Below, piece after piece: positions 12,831-24,107 of a stretch of DNA of 64,000 nt. Numbering within the stretch: position 1 is the stretch's first letter; every line of letters begins with the position of its first letter. The notes beneath the pieces were generated by a model, which was given only the letters and a program-made list of their open reading frames with translations, did no database searches and was not told the DNA's origin. Source of the stretch: Heterobilharzia americana (lineage: Eukaryota; Platyhelminthes; Trematoda; Strigeidida; Schistosomatidae); contig OX104127.1 of NCBI GenBank assembly GCA_944470555.2, positions 129,333,113 to 129,397,112 on the forward strand. Direction: 5' to 3'. Both the position numbers and the translations under genes were made by a program.

Positions 12831-13284
12831 CTGTGTGTCAGGCAGTCGAAGATAAAGTAAAGTGTAATCTGGTATATTCTTAAGTGTTAAATTAAAAGGT
12901 GAACGTTAAGTATGCCAACAAATGAAGTATGGTATGTTAGAATAAGACCATGCACAGAAGCAATGTTTTACTCTAGGATATCTCCAGTTCAGTTATTTCT
13001 TTGATATCCTAAGAAACCACTATCTGACATCGATGTTTCACTTACTACTGTTAGTCACACTAGATAAACATTCGATGCATTCAAACTGCTACACTACTGC
13101 TTACTGTGAGTTTTATTCCACTAGATATTAATTTATCGCAAATTCTTTAGCCTTACTACCCAAGTGTAACTTTAACTATCCCCCACCTACCTTTACCTCT
13201 CTGTAACGGTCGTTATGCTTTTCGCGCACCGAACTGCGAGGTATTCATTGTTATCTAACATCTGTGGTGTGTATAAATAACACT

Positions 13285-13568
13285 TGTGATTTTTGAGCTC
13301 TCGTCTTCTAGGTCCTGAGACTCAGTTCTTTTCTCTGGTTATAATTCTCCGGTGATCCCAGAAGTCTACGTTTTGCCTGCTTATCGTTTTGGAAATAATG
13401 GTTGCATCCGAAAACATCCAGCATCAATAGTGCCAGTAGAGAAAACTTGTAGTTTTTGAGCTCTCACTTCTAGGCCTTGAGGCTCTGTTCTTTTGTTTGG
13501 TTGTACTCCTTCGATGGTCGCAGACATCTTTGACTTTTCCTGCTTATAGCTTTGGAGGTAGTGATTTT
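13285..13568 (-). repeat. Tandem pair of about 115-bp units
   Basis: The segment 13285-13405 is repeated at about 13446-13568 with many substitutions. Both begin with TTTTTGAGCTCTC and end with GCTTAT.G.TTTGGA. They abut the 3' end of CR1-like copy A, so they are probably the 3' tails of two copies of that line. Confidence 0.6.
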
Positions 13569-14995
13569 CTATTTGGAGGTATTTTATTTGCCAATTGTAG
13601 CTTGTTTTGTTTCAGTATGACACCAGAGCTGCGGATAAGATCAGTTAACTGTTTGCAACCCCTGCTTCTCCAAACACCTACGAGTAATTATTAAGCATTA
13701 CTTAAAAAGTGCTAGAAATAGGGTGAGTAGGGAATGAGAAAAAAAGGAGTGAAAAGTACTTATGAAAAGATAAGTGTTAATGGTATTAATATAGGGGGGG
13801 GGGGGAGAAATGCATCTTATTGAAGATACTAGAATTAGGGAATACAAGGATGGAAGGGCATATCATCAGTTGCTACTGATAAATGTTCTCATTAAGCCAA
13901 CTTTCGCTCATATACTCATCCAATAGTCGTTTGAAGAAGTCGTAGCTGTAGATATTTCCTTCGACAGGGCGTTCCTACTGGACCGGCTGGTCTCCTTTTT
14001 TTGGTTCCTCTTGGCATCCTGGTGTTAATGTGGCGGTACCGTTTATTATTTCTACAGGTGGCTCACCAGCTAGTTCTTTTCTGGCCAGTGCTGTTTGCAG
14101 TATTCTCGGAGGTTGCCTCCTATCTTCTAGTCTGAAAGCCCGTGGTATACTTTCACAGCATTGTATAGCACCTTCTATTTAGTCTTTTACACGGTATCAT
14201 GCTGTGGCGGCTTCCGTTAGTGGTGCTTTGCAGTCAAAGCGTACAGCTAGCAATCTTGGCAAGGAAATGCTCTGCAAGTGCGTAGGTCTTGGCAACCTAC
14301 TTACGTTACTAGTAGGCGAATTTCCAAGCCATTAGCCACCCACACTGCTCGACATCATGGAGGTAATTATCACACTCTGTGGATCCACCCTCCAGTTCGG
14401 GTATTCCGTGCGCCACCATGGTTGCCATCTTGTGTGTGAGGACTTTTTCTCGGCCGCCCTGGGGCAGGAGCCTGCAATGTCTGGTTAGCGCGACAACAGC
14501 AGTATGTTCTCCGACTGTGTGTCTTCCATTGCTGATACCCTGAGAGACGGCGGGTCATCTCGGGGTGGTCTACTTCCTCTGGATAGCCGGCGTAAGTTGG
14601 CTGCGATGGTTTCTATTCCCAACCTTCTGCAACAGTCATCCCACTTCTCTTTGTCAGACTATTCTCTTTTTCCTAAGAATGAGTCTGTTGGTATAGGGAC
14701 GTTGAACGGGATGATGGAATCCGTTCTCTCGTCCTGTGGATGTGGGGTATTGGGCTCGGTAGCCGGTTCTTTCGACCTACCCTTTACTTTATTAAAATCC
14801 GTCCACGTGTTCTCAACGCAACCTATTTCCTCGGGTTGTTCAGTTCCGTTGAATCGTTTGAGTTGCGGCGATATAGGACTTCTTTTGTGTCTCACTTGGA
14901 GTGGAATTTAGTAACATTTTTGGCTGTACTCAGTTTTCCACTTTACCACTGGTGATGGCCAGTGATTTCCGACACTCTGGACACATACCACATAC
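13560..14995 (-). mobile_element. CR1-like non-LTR retrotransposon, copy A (ORF1 and 3' end)
   Basis: Minus-strand reading starts with a cysteine-bearing fragment (MCPECRKSLA, about 14990). It continues into an ORF1-like region with IIPFNVPIPTDS near 14700 and a run of RRLSRGSRPP-type residues near 14600-14580. A later piece near 14150-14050 reads RAFRLEDRRQPPRIL. After about 13950 it matches the 3' end of copy B (15185-15430). The endonuclease and RT domains are absent between these parts, so the copy carries a large internal deletion. Several stops and frameshifts are present. ORF1 of this kind belongs to CR1/Jockey-type elements (schistosome SR1/Perere lines). Confidence 0.65.
13690..13945 (-). 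repeat. 3' terminal region of CR1-like copy A
   Basis: This matches 15185-15430 in the same orientation, including the 'cacttaaaaagtgc' and 'ggagtgaaaagta' blocks. It carries a 12-base G run (13794-13805) not present in copy B. The final codons (LALFK then stop) are readable in both copies. Confidence 0.75.
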
Positions 14996-15069
14996 ACTTA
15001 CATCGGCACTTCCTCATAAAGCCGTAATACTGACCTGGTATGCCACCGTCACAGTCACAGTGTAACGGT

Positions 15070-16195
15070 TTATTGTAAGGCATTTTTTTCGGAAACTGCA
15101 ACCTGTTTCTTTGAAGGGACAACGGAGCTGCTGTTAAAATCTACTAACTTTTTTTAGTTCCCGTTTTTGTAAGCATCTGCAAGTAAGTACTAAGTGTCAC
15201 TTAAAAAGTGCCAGAAATGGTATGAGTGGGAAGTGAGAAATAGAGGAGTGAAAAGTATTTATGAAAGGATAAATGTTACTGGTAATAACAAAATCAATGC
15301 ATCCTGTTGCAGATACTGAAGTTGACGAATGTAAAGGTGGGTGAGCACACCTACAGGTTCTATCGACGAATGTTCGTGGCAAGCCTTTTGCGCTCATGTA
15401 CTTATCCAGCAGTCAGCTGATGGGGTTCTGGTCAATTTATTGGTTAGAGTGTTGCACCGGGCATTCACTTCACGTGAGAAGTTTGACCTCACTCCTGCCT
15501 CTGCCCTATGGTAGGTTATGCGAGTTATTTTTCGATGGGACTACCGGTTTCGTGCCGATTACGTTGCACCTTTTGAGTGGTCCACTTGGTGAATGATCTT
15601 TTAGGCCGTTATTAGATCACCTCCTTTCCTTTTACAAATTTAAGCGAGCAAATTAAGCTGTCTCAGGAGTTAAGCGTATGTTTCACCCATCAGTCCGACA
15701 ACTGACCATGTCGCCCTTCTCTGCACCTTCTTCGGGGTAGTCGCGTCTCTCTTTAATAGGATGTGGTCTAAAGTAGGTTTTAGATATCATGAGGAATAAT
15801 TTTGGACTAAGCGCTCCAAGCTGTCTTCCTAGAAAATAGATAATGCCTGCTGCCTATCCCTTATAGTTAGCACCAGTATCCAGTGTGCCAGAGAAGTTTA
15901 GTTGTAAGTCCTCCGTGGGTACCCCGACGGTTACACACTTGGTGAGGGTATTTTCATCGCTTCTGGGCTCTAAGACACATCGCCTTGCATTTCTCCGGTT
16001 TGATCGAATTCCATTTACTCTAGTGCAGAATTCTCTATCCTCTAGTTGTGCTGTAAGCCACGCTAAGAGTGGTTCAATGATACCCACTTTTGCTAGTTTG
16101 GCGAGCGTAATGCGGTGTGGGACACTATCAAAAGCCTTGGCTAAGTCTAAGAAGGTAACGTGAAATTGTTGCTTGTTGTCGCATTTAGTAGTCCA
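15070..16195 (-). mobile_element. CR1-like copy B, 3' half (RT to 3' end)
   Basis: On the minus strand the RT palm motif FLDLAKAFDSVPH reads from about 16170. Next come LLAWLTAQLEDREFC (about 16060) and, after a deletion, LSPKLFLMISKTYFRPH near 15800. Below about 15430 it matches the 3' end of copy A. The catalytic ADD region is missing. This half continues the RT frame that breaks off at 20393, so it is the distal part of an element split by the Gypsy insertion between. Confidence 0.75.
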
Positions 16196-19100
16196 GTCAT
16201 CCCAGTCATCCAGCCATCTTCACGTCCATCTCGCTCAATTATGTAGAATTTCTTGTGTCGCTTGATCACTTTGAATGGCCCAACGTAGGGTGGTTCAAGC
16301 TGTCGACGAACGATGTCGTGGCGAATAAACACGTGTGGTGTCTTTTGTAAACTGGGGTGAAGGAAGACATCAGTCGTTTAAGGTCTAACCAGAGAAGGCC
16401 TAACTGAACGCATTGCATTCGTGAGCCTAGTCACGTAAGACGCCCTGTCGGAAACATGTTTGAAAGTTGAGGGAGAAACAAACTCACCTGGTAAGCGAAG
16501 ATTGGTCCCATAGACGAGTTCTGCAGGGGTGCATCCAGCATCAACTTTCAAGGCGTTACGAATGCCTAGTAGGACTAGAGGCAGAACCTCGGTCCACTGG
16601 GGTATGTTTGCAGCTGAAAGGGAAGCTTTCAGTTGTTGATGGAACCTCTCTACCATGCCATTTGCTTGTGGATGTTAGGCTGTCGTTCGGAACCGGATGC
16701 AACCTAAAAGTGCCGTTAGAGCGTGAAGTAATCCACACTCAAATTGGCGCCCAAGGTCGGTTGTGACGTAAGATGGACATCCGGAGTTCGCAATCCATCT
16801 TTCGACGAAAACACGGGCTACTGTCTCAGCAGTACTGCTTCCGGTCATCGCGTGAAACGATCCACATAAATGAAATTGTAAGCACATCCATTAGATTCTG
16901 GTAAAGGTCCTACAGTATCTATATGGACGTGGTCGAAACGCACATCTGGGGCTAGAAAAGAGCCTAAAGGGCTTTTCGTGTGTCACGTGACTTTGCACTT
17001 TCGACAAGCTAAGCACGACTAAGCCCACACCTCAACGTCTTTGTTCATCCCAGGCCAGCAGAAACGTTGTGCGACAAGCCTAATGGTGGCTCGTACACCT
17101 GGATGAGGGAGTTTGTGCAACGTCTTGGCGACGTTGCGTCGACAACTCTTCGGAACTATTGGGCGTGGTTGACTAACAGAGACATCGCACAAAATTGCAT
17201 CCTTGTCTGACCCGACCGGACACAATCGTAGCTTGAGAGTTGTGGACGACAACTCATGACGCAGCTCAAGGTCTTCCTTTTGACGCCGAGCTAATTCAAC
17301 GAGATCAAAGCCCCCGATATGGTTCATCTAAGCTACTCGTGATTGTGAATCTACTAAGGAGTTATCTGCCACACAAATTTGGTGGATGTCTGATGTGAAA
17401 TGGGAAATGTAATCCAGCTGTCGCGACCCACGCGGGGGGCATTTGTCAGACGCCGGGCTGAGGGAAAAGGTCAACGGTTTGTGGTCTGCGAAAATAATGA
17501 AATCACGACCTTCCACCGAATGTCGAAAATGGCGTACAGAACAGTACATAGCTAGGAGTTCCCTACCAAATGTACTGTATCTTGTTCCCACCTCTTGCAG
17601 CCGCCTCGAGAAAGAGGCTAACGGTTGCCACTGGTTGTCAGTCAATTGTTGCAAAACTGCTGAATCAGATGCATCAACGGCAATACTCAGAGGAGCATTG
17701 GGGTCATGATGCATGAGCATGGTTGCGTTCGAAATGGCTTCCTTGACTTTCGAGAAAGCAAGTCTAGCTACGTTGTCCAGAGACACGAACTTCGTAGTTC
17801 CTCGAAGTAGATCTGTTAGTGGTCTCATGACAGAGGCACAGTTGGGGATAAACCTTCGGTAATAACTTACCAGGCCATTGAAAGTGCGGAGATGTTTCAC
17901 AGTGGTCGGCCCTGGATAGTTTGTGGTAGCCGCCACTTTATCTCTCAATGGGCGTATACCTTTGTTGTCAATGGTATGCCCAAGGAAGCTGAGTGATTCA
18001 ACTCCTATTTCACACTTCTGTAAGTTAACTGTGATGCCATGTTTTTTCAGTCTTTCGAATGCGAGGTCCAAATGTTTGAGGTGAGTTTCCTTATCTGGAC
18101 TCGCAATTAGACAGTCATCGATGTAGACATGAACAAAATTCAAACCACGGAAGACATCATCATAAAGCGTTGGAATGTTTGTGCTGCATTCCGAAGACCA
18201 AATGGCATGCGCAGGAATTCAAACAGGCCAAAAGGAGTAATAATGGCTGTTTTCGCGATATCTTCTGCTGCCATAGGTATCTGGTTGTACGCTTTGACCA
18301 AATCGATTTTGGAGAAAATGTTCATTCCGTGTAAAGTTGCAGTCAAACCGTAAACGAAAGGTATGAGTCAGCAGTCCGGAGTTGTTTTGGCGTTAAGCCC
18401 TTGGTAATCACCGGTTGGACGCCAGTCGTTGCTATCCTTTTTGGGAACCATGTGCAATGGCGATGCCCAAGGACTGTTTGACGGTCTGATAATGCCCAGT
18501 TCGAGCATGTGGTCGAATTCATTTTTCGCCGTTTGGAGCTTATCGGGGGCTAAACGGCGCGCTTTGGATGCCACAGGTGGACCTGTGGTTGTGACGTGAT
18601 GCATAACATTGCTGGTTATGCACGGAAGAGTGTGCTTCGGTTTTGTAACTCTGGATATTTCTCCAGAACTGCCTGGTAGGACGCGTCGCTGATTGTTTAG
18701 TCCTAACGATGGCTAAACTCGGACCTACATAGGTGGTGCCGCCAATAGATAACTTTGTGTTGTTATCTATCAGTCGTCGACGGCGAGCATCTACGAGTAG
18801 ATCGTAATGGTTTAGCAAATCTATGCCAATGATGGGCATAGAGACGTCGGCAAGGAGGAAGATCCAGTAGGTAGGTTTGCGTAAACCTAAGTTGAGGTAG
18901 GCATACCGTCTCCCGAATGTCGCGATTGCCTTGCCGTTGGCTGCTTGAAGATTGAAGGATGGGTCAAGATGACGCTCCTTTGTCGTTGCTGGAAGAACGC
19001 TAACTTCTGCGCCGGTGTCGACGAGGTAGCGGACTTTCGTTTTAACGTCGGTGACGTAGAGCAAACGGCTTTTTCCGCCGGCTACGGTTGCCGTGAGCAC
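16190..19100 (-). pseudogene. pol: Pol of the minus-strand Gypsy copy (protease, RT, RNase H, integrase), with stops
   Basis: Domains in order on the minus strand: aspartic protease with YLVDTGAEVSVLPA (about 19020) and IIGIDLL (about 18825); pre-RT and RT with [10 protein letters not shown] (about 18440), FSKIDLVKAYNQIP (about 18310) and catalytic VYIDD (about 18130); RNase H with VDASDSA (about 17670) and DHKPLTF (about 17480). The integrase zinc region (HKLPHPG, then CLAC..CK) starts near 17120, and its catalytic domain shows HIDTVGP, TTDLGRQF and MVERFHQQLK. The C-terminal FKVIKRHKKFYIIERDGRED lies near 16280-16215. Stops fall near 18365 at the DRYPIP site, near 17010, and near 16675 before HPQANG. 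A frameshift lies between protease and RT. Enzymatic signatures are otherwise intact. Confidence 0.88.
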
Positions 19101-19919
19101 GTGCCGGCGTGACCGTTTCCCGAGTTTGTGTCCTTCTTAAAACGGCATGGTTTACGACATTTTCTGGCTTCATCCCCGTAAGTGTTATGAAACCAGCACC
19201 ATTCAGGGTTTTCCACCCTGTTGGGTTTCGTTTTAGGGCTACCACGCGACTTGCTGCGATGCGCCAAGGTGCGTTTCTGTGAAGTGCTACGTGATCTAGG
19301 ACTTCGAGATCGTAGCAACCGTTTCACAGAGTTGCACAACTTGGTCACCTCTGAATCCTGGCGCTCTGGTTTGTGCAGATAGAATATACGTTGGAGACGG
19401 GTCTGCTGGATATCTCCAGTATTTTATCTGCTGAGGCTGCCAGGTCGTCGAGTGGGACTGACTGCAGTGTCACCAACACGGTTTGCACCGGTTGTGGTAG
19501 TTTCGAGAGAAATAGTTCTCGGAAGAAACCATCGTCAAATGTTCGTGCACCGATTACTTCTCGCATGCGTGCGAGGACTTCAGTAGCTGAGTGGCTGCCT
19601 AGCTCGATGTTACGAAGCAATTCGTCTAGACGTTGGCGATCTGTGAGATCGCTTTTCTTCAAGAGTGCGGCCTTTAGAAGTGCATAAGGGTCACTTACTT
19701 CAGGATTAAACATGTTTGCTGTAACATACCTGTTTAATTCTCGCGGTAGTGACCGTATGACAGCAAGAAATCGAGAATGAGGATCTGAGACACCCTGTTC
19801 TCGAAAATCGGCCTCGGCATACAGAAACCATGTTTCTGCATTGTCTGGCCAATATGGCACGAGTTGGATCGTGTTCGAGTCGGCTTAATACGAATAAGCT
19901 TGGGAGTGTGGTCGGACAT
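19082..19919 (-). pseudogene. gag: Gag of the minus-strand Gypsy copy, frameshifted
   Basis: The frame opens with MSDHTPKLIRIKP (ATG at 19919) like the intact plus-strand copy. It loses frame within 25 codons (near 19865-19880) and again near 19370. The middle (about 19860-19345) gives an alpha-helical capsid-like region with FREQGVSDPHS and SKLPQPVQTVL. The C-terminal part has an SR-rich basic segment and the zinc motif CWFH...YGDEARKCRKPC. That CHCC arrangement, rather than the usual CCHC knuckle, is typical of the CsRn1 clade. It cannot encode a complete Gag without correction. Confidence 0.85.
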
Positions 19920-20028
19920 GAGAAAGTGTAGTAAATGGATATATAAATGTTATCGAAATGAAAACAATAAACAAATATAAAATGGAACAGGCTCACCAAT
20001 TCAATATTTGTTATCGGTCGGGATATTT

Positions 20029-20047
20029 GATCACGTCGGGCTCACCA
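20029..20047 (-). promoter_or_regulatory. Primer-binding site, tRNA-Trp type
   Basis: One base after the LTR the minus strand reads TGGTGAGCCCGACGTGATC. From memory this differs at one position from the complement of a tRNA-Trp 3' end, which is the primer reported for CsRn1-clade Gypsy elements. Confidence 0.75.
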
Positions 20048-20048
20048 A

Positions 20049-20392
20049 TTTAGGATTTGTCCTGGTGCGAACTTGACAGACGCAAAGACCAATCACTAAT
20101 TATTCGAACTTGCTATATACCCACAAATACGAAACCAAAGAAGACCACGATAGAATAGTCGGATGGAATGGCATATTTGAATGGTTGTGCCAAAATACCG
20201 ATGCGTTCCAACTAACTGGTTAGAGAGTCGAATACGAGCAGTGCAACGTAACACGACAGTATGCCAAATGGCGAGGATGCTTGACCGGGTGCCTTCAGCT
20301 TAGCGAGTCCAGTTAAACTATCAAGGTCAGCATCAATGTCGAAAGTCGTCAAACCCTACGCTATTGATTGTGGGGAAGTGTGTGACGCTACA
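20049..20392 (-). repeat. 5' LTR of minus-strand Gypsy copy
   Basis: 344 bp, beginning TGTAGCGTCACACAC at 20392 and ending AATCCTAAA at 20049 on the minus strand. It is the same length as, and very similar to, the LTRs at 27073-27416 and 29536-29879. Confidence 0.92.
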
Positions 20393-21600
20393 GTTTCTGT
20401 AAAGGTAGCCCCAAATAACACCTGAAACCAGGCTTTTGAGTACCTTGGAAAGTATGGGGAGTAATACTATTGATCTGCAATTACATGAGTTCTTTCTGTC
20501 TCCCCCTTTAAAGATTGGTGAGAGAATGGCAAGCTTCCTTTGTTTTGGCGGCTGACTTACTCCCAGTGAGGGTGTGAGCAGGCTGCATATGGGTATACTT
20601 TGAAGGTCGGCACATTTGCGTAGGGCAACCGGTTTTACGTCGTCTTAGCCCCGGGATTTCCCTATTCTCGGTGTTGAAAGTTTCGCAAACACTTGGTTTG
20701 ACGAAATCTTCACGTTCATCGGCTGTGTATTGCAGTTCTGGGACTTTGTTACATTGCTAGATGTTGATGGAGGGTGTACTACTGGGTTGAGTTGCTCGTC
20801 AAATCGACTGCTCAACAGTTTCGCTATCTCACTGCTGCTCAAGGGTTCTCCGGCCGGTCCCGTGGTCAGGATTAAGCCCCAATTCGTCGGTTTGCGTTAT
20901 GAAATAAACAGATACAGACTTTTCGGACTGCGGCCTAACTGCTAAGCCAGGTTGCTTTGGTACGTATACCTGTCATTATGAATTCTTATACTACACAAGT
21001 TTCGCAACGTCTTGTAGCTATGAATGTCCGGTTCTTTGGGTGATGTACGCCCCCAGTACCATGCCTTCGTTTTCCTCTCTATTTGTCTTTGGGTTGCGCG
21101 ATTTACCCAAGACCGTCTGAGAGGCGGCCGTCTGGTTAATTCTGGAACACCTTTCGATAGCACTCCAGATACTGTCTTTAATCTGAATCCAGTATTAGTC
21201 TACCAATAATGAGTTCCATTCCCGTGGCCATGCAGCCTCCGGGAATTCGTTGTCCGTGAGGTGGTAGTCTGCTTTTCAGTAACAGCGGAACGCTTCTCGC
21301 TCAACTAATGGTAGTGTCTCTTCGATTACCAGAGAGAATCTCACCAATGCGTGATCACTTCTACCTAGGGGGTTCGGACACAGATATCGTCCACCAAAAA
21401 ATCGTCATCTGTTAGGACGTGGTCCAGCGGTGATCCTTTTCCATCTGGTCCCCATCTGGTGTTTTTTCCCCAACCTTCTCTATCAGTTCTGCCTTCATGA
21501 ACGTGTTTCAAGTCTATTTTCAAAAGATTTACGCCCATAGTCTTGAAGTCTCTGGTGAGTAACGGATGCAGAATGCACCTTTTCAAGAACTTCAAGGTGA
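20393..21600 (-). mobile_element. CR1-like copy B, 5' part (endonuclease to RT start)
   Basis: Read on the minus strand from about 21600, the endonuclease end is recognisable as NTRWGPDGKGSPLDHVLTD followed by GRSDHALV, the conserved SDH active-site region (about 21490-21330). A decayed linker follows. Near 20820-20650 it reads SSSEIAKLLSSRFDEQLN. The RT entry LAILSPIFKGGDRK is near 20540-20500, and SKVLKSLVSG ends at the Gypsy LTR boundary (20393). Frame, order and orientation fit the 3' half at 16195-15070. Its ORF1 and the first half of the endonuclease are missing, so it was 5'-truncated before or after insertion. Confidence 0.75.
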
Positions 21601-21644
21601 CTAGTAACTCGCCTTTTTAACGGATTTCTTTTATTGAAAGTATT

Positions 21645-21910
21645 CAAGATAATGGGTGGGGAGACTGCACGAAGTTATGCATAAATCTCTTCTGTCAAAA
21701 AGAATGTTTCCCTTTGGCCACTTTTTTCACACTTTTCTGCATCCTTCCCAATACGTGTGAAATCGAGTGTTGTTTATCTCTACAACTTCAAAAACTGTTA
21801 TCCTGGCCGTGGTGACACCACTCTCCTTCTTTTAAAACCTGGAAATATAGTGCCTTTCCATCCACTCCGACTTCTGTCCTCATTAACTACTGCCTGACGT
21901 GAACACTAAT
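21645..21910 (+). repeat. Dispersed repeat R3, copy 1
   Basis: This aligns with 32045-32290 in the same orientation. Shared blocks are GAGACTGCA.GAA, AATGTTTCC.TT, GG.AAATATAGT and a trailing TCTGACTTCTG-like segment. The copy at 32 kb stays open for 67 codons while this one has stops. The class is unknown; it lies between the 5' ends of CR1 copies B and C. Confidence 0.55.
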
Positions 21911-22353
21911 TTAAAATTGGTCTTAGTAGTAAGTCATCTCTATGAATTTTTGATAGTCCCTATAATCTGGAAGTATTGGCTCCTCTACTTGTTTTAACTC
22001 ATCCTATCCATCTCGACAAAATCCACATTTACAACCATCCACTAGGAGCTTTCAACTTTTCTGCAACAATCTTGCTGCATAAAATATCACTGCTTACTTC
22101 AGCGCCACTACTACGCTCCAAACGGACGACTATGTAGCAGGTCTAGCTGTCTCGACGAACTGTTATAGCTCAGATTGCCGTATATGCAGCAAAATATATC
22201 TCACTAACATCGACACCCAGGACTTGGTAGTTTTTGAACTTCGACAGAGTCGCAGGAACAGACAATTGAAGGTGAGGTCGAGAGTCTTCTGTTTACTGCC
22301 ACGCATTTTCATTGCTCTACTCTTTTTATCTTCATCTATTTATTAATATTAAT

Positions 22354-23858
22354 ATGCGTGGTAAAAGTGTGCTGACCCCAAAAAAGGCAAGCGGTAGAAG
22401 TGCTTTGAGTACAATCCAGCCACAGTTACTGACGACCTTATTCTCGGTAGTTACTAGGGCTGGAGCTGCGGGACAACAAAGCGTGGCAAAGAAAGCAACT
22501 GAGGATACGAACGCACCACCCAAGTCCACCTCTCCTGGTCGATCACAATCACGGCTTGCAACACTTGCAGTTAGCTGTGCAACCAGTCTTCCCGGCACCG
22601 TAAACATCACTATACCTAGTCAAGTAAACCCAGAGCCCCATGCCACTCCCTGCGCCCACCCCGATCCCCCAGTGAGAACCACTAGGCGGAAACGTCAAGG
22701 AGTAGGGCATAAACGTTCGGAAAAACCTAGTGGACATGATGGCAACTGCCACACATGTGCTCTCACTGCAACTAAAAGTGATGCTGCCTTTGAGTGCAAC
22801 AGCTGCAACAGATAAGTTCATTGCCGACGTGCCGAAGAAGTGCAACATGGATACTGTAGCCTTATGACGCGTCACCCGTGCACGTGGTTTTGGTACATTC
22901 GCCCACAGTACCGTCTGTGACCGCACCTAGCTTCAGGCTTACTCAGAGTAACCGATAAATCTCCAGTAATCAAAAAGCAGGTATCCGTCCAAACCAGTGT
23001 CACAGGGAATATTCACTCTCCAGATGATTTTGGCAATGGCCTACTGAAGGTCAAAAACATGAGAGGTTCCAAGCCTAACGGAACACTGCCTACACCAAAG
23101 ACAACTGCATCCACCTCAAGCCACGGAGACACACCAGAAACAGCATCCAACGGACAGCATAGGAACGGGTCAGGGTGGAAAAAAACTCGGAGCACCAGTG
23201 AAAAGCACCTATAGAATCGAATAATATTGGCATCGCTGACCGGTCTAGCTCTGTCATTCTGTTTAACGTTCCCGTCCGTGATAATGGCCTTCTGGAACAT
23301 AAGGACAAGTTTGACAGGCACCAGTGGGACTCCCTCTGTGCCATGCTAGGTTTGGGCGTTCTCGAGGCAAAGCTGTGTCGACTATGCAAGGGCACCCACT
23401 CACCCTCAGGGAAGCCTCCGCCGATAAGAGTGACTCTAGGCTCAAGTAGGGACGCCGGAGAGTTCCCCTTACTGTCGCACAAATTGGTCATCAACAGATC
23501 GTCCAACATTAGAGCCAGATCTGACCGATCATAGGTGTTCAGAAAGACATCTCGAGAGGCAGCTGGTTCACTAAAACACACGACCATGATCGTTCATGGA
23601 ATACCTGAAATGGTGACCGGTACCCCAGGTGAGAAGTACACACACGACGTCAAACAATGGGAGTGGTTACCGGCTCGGATGGAGCTGAGCAGGTTGCAGC
23701 TGCGACGATTAGCAGACTACCACGCCCCTGCATCTGACAACCATAACCTCACCCAGACTAATGGCTATCAACTTCGAATCCCCAGAAGTACTCACCAGAG
23801 TGCTGGAGACGTGGTACAGAGTCAACAGCACCATAGGTGGCAACGTTCGCTGCTGTGA
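22354..23858 (+). pseudogene. ORF1 of CR1-like copy C
   Basis: From the ATG at 22354 a basic, proline- and serine-rich region leads to a cysteine cluster CHTCALTATKSDAAFECNSC (about 22750-22810), a PHD- or zinc-finger-like motif of CR1 ORF1 proteins. A stop at 22813 cuts it, while VHCRRAEEVQHGYC continues in frame after it. A second part near 23230-23535 reads SSVILFNVP, then SGKPPPIRVTLGS, the conserved 'resistance to RNA chaperone' style block also seen in copy A. ORF1 proteins of this type bind element RNA; the function here is by family analogy. Confidence 0.65.
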
Positions 23859-24107
23859 AAGCAGACCGAGGACACTGTGACAACAACAGACAGCAGTTAC
23901 GCCCTGTGCTCAGGCCACCGTAACCCCAAACCGAAACGTTGAGAGTGAGACCAGCAACCTCCACTCACCACCGAATGCACCAGTCGACGAGGGAAAAAAC
24001 TCAACTGGGCCGGTTGCACTGGAACTGGCCAGTCAGTAGAAACCGCCACGTCCAAACCAGTGCCAGTTAACTCGGAGAAATCTCACGTTACGAGCAGCAC
24101 CTCCAAG

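Larger units (their letters stand above)
16196..20392 (-). mobile_element. Gypsy (CsRn1 clade) LTR retrotransposon, nearly full-length, lacking 3' LTR
   Basis: The element reads from its 5' LTR (20392-20049) through primer site, gag, protease, RT, RNase H and integrase to about 16196. There it breaks off abruptly after the integrase C-terminal GRED without a polypurine tract or 3' LTR. It sits inside CR1-like copy B in the same orientation. About 60-75 bases of target RT sequence also seem to be missing at the left junction, suggesting a deletion removed the 3' LTR and its flank together. The LTR plus gag plus early pol are nearly identical to the inverted copy at 27073-29116. Confidence 0.85.

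Noticed and set aside
14504..14955. Plus-strand frames of 135 and 71 codons
   Set aside because: They are antisense to the ORF1-like region of CR1 copy A.
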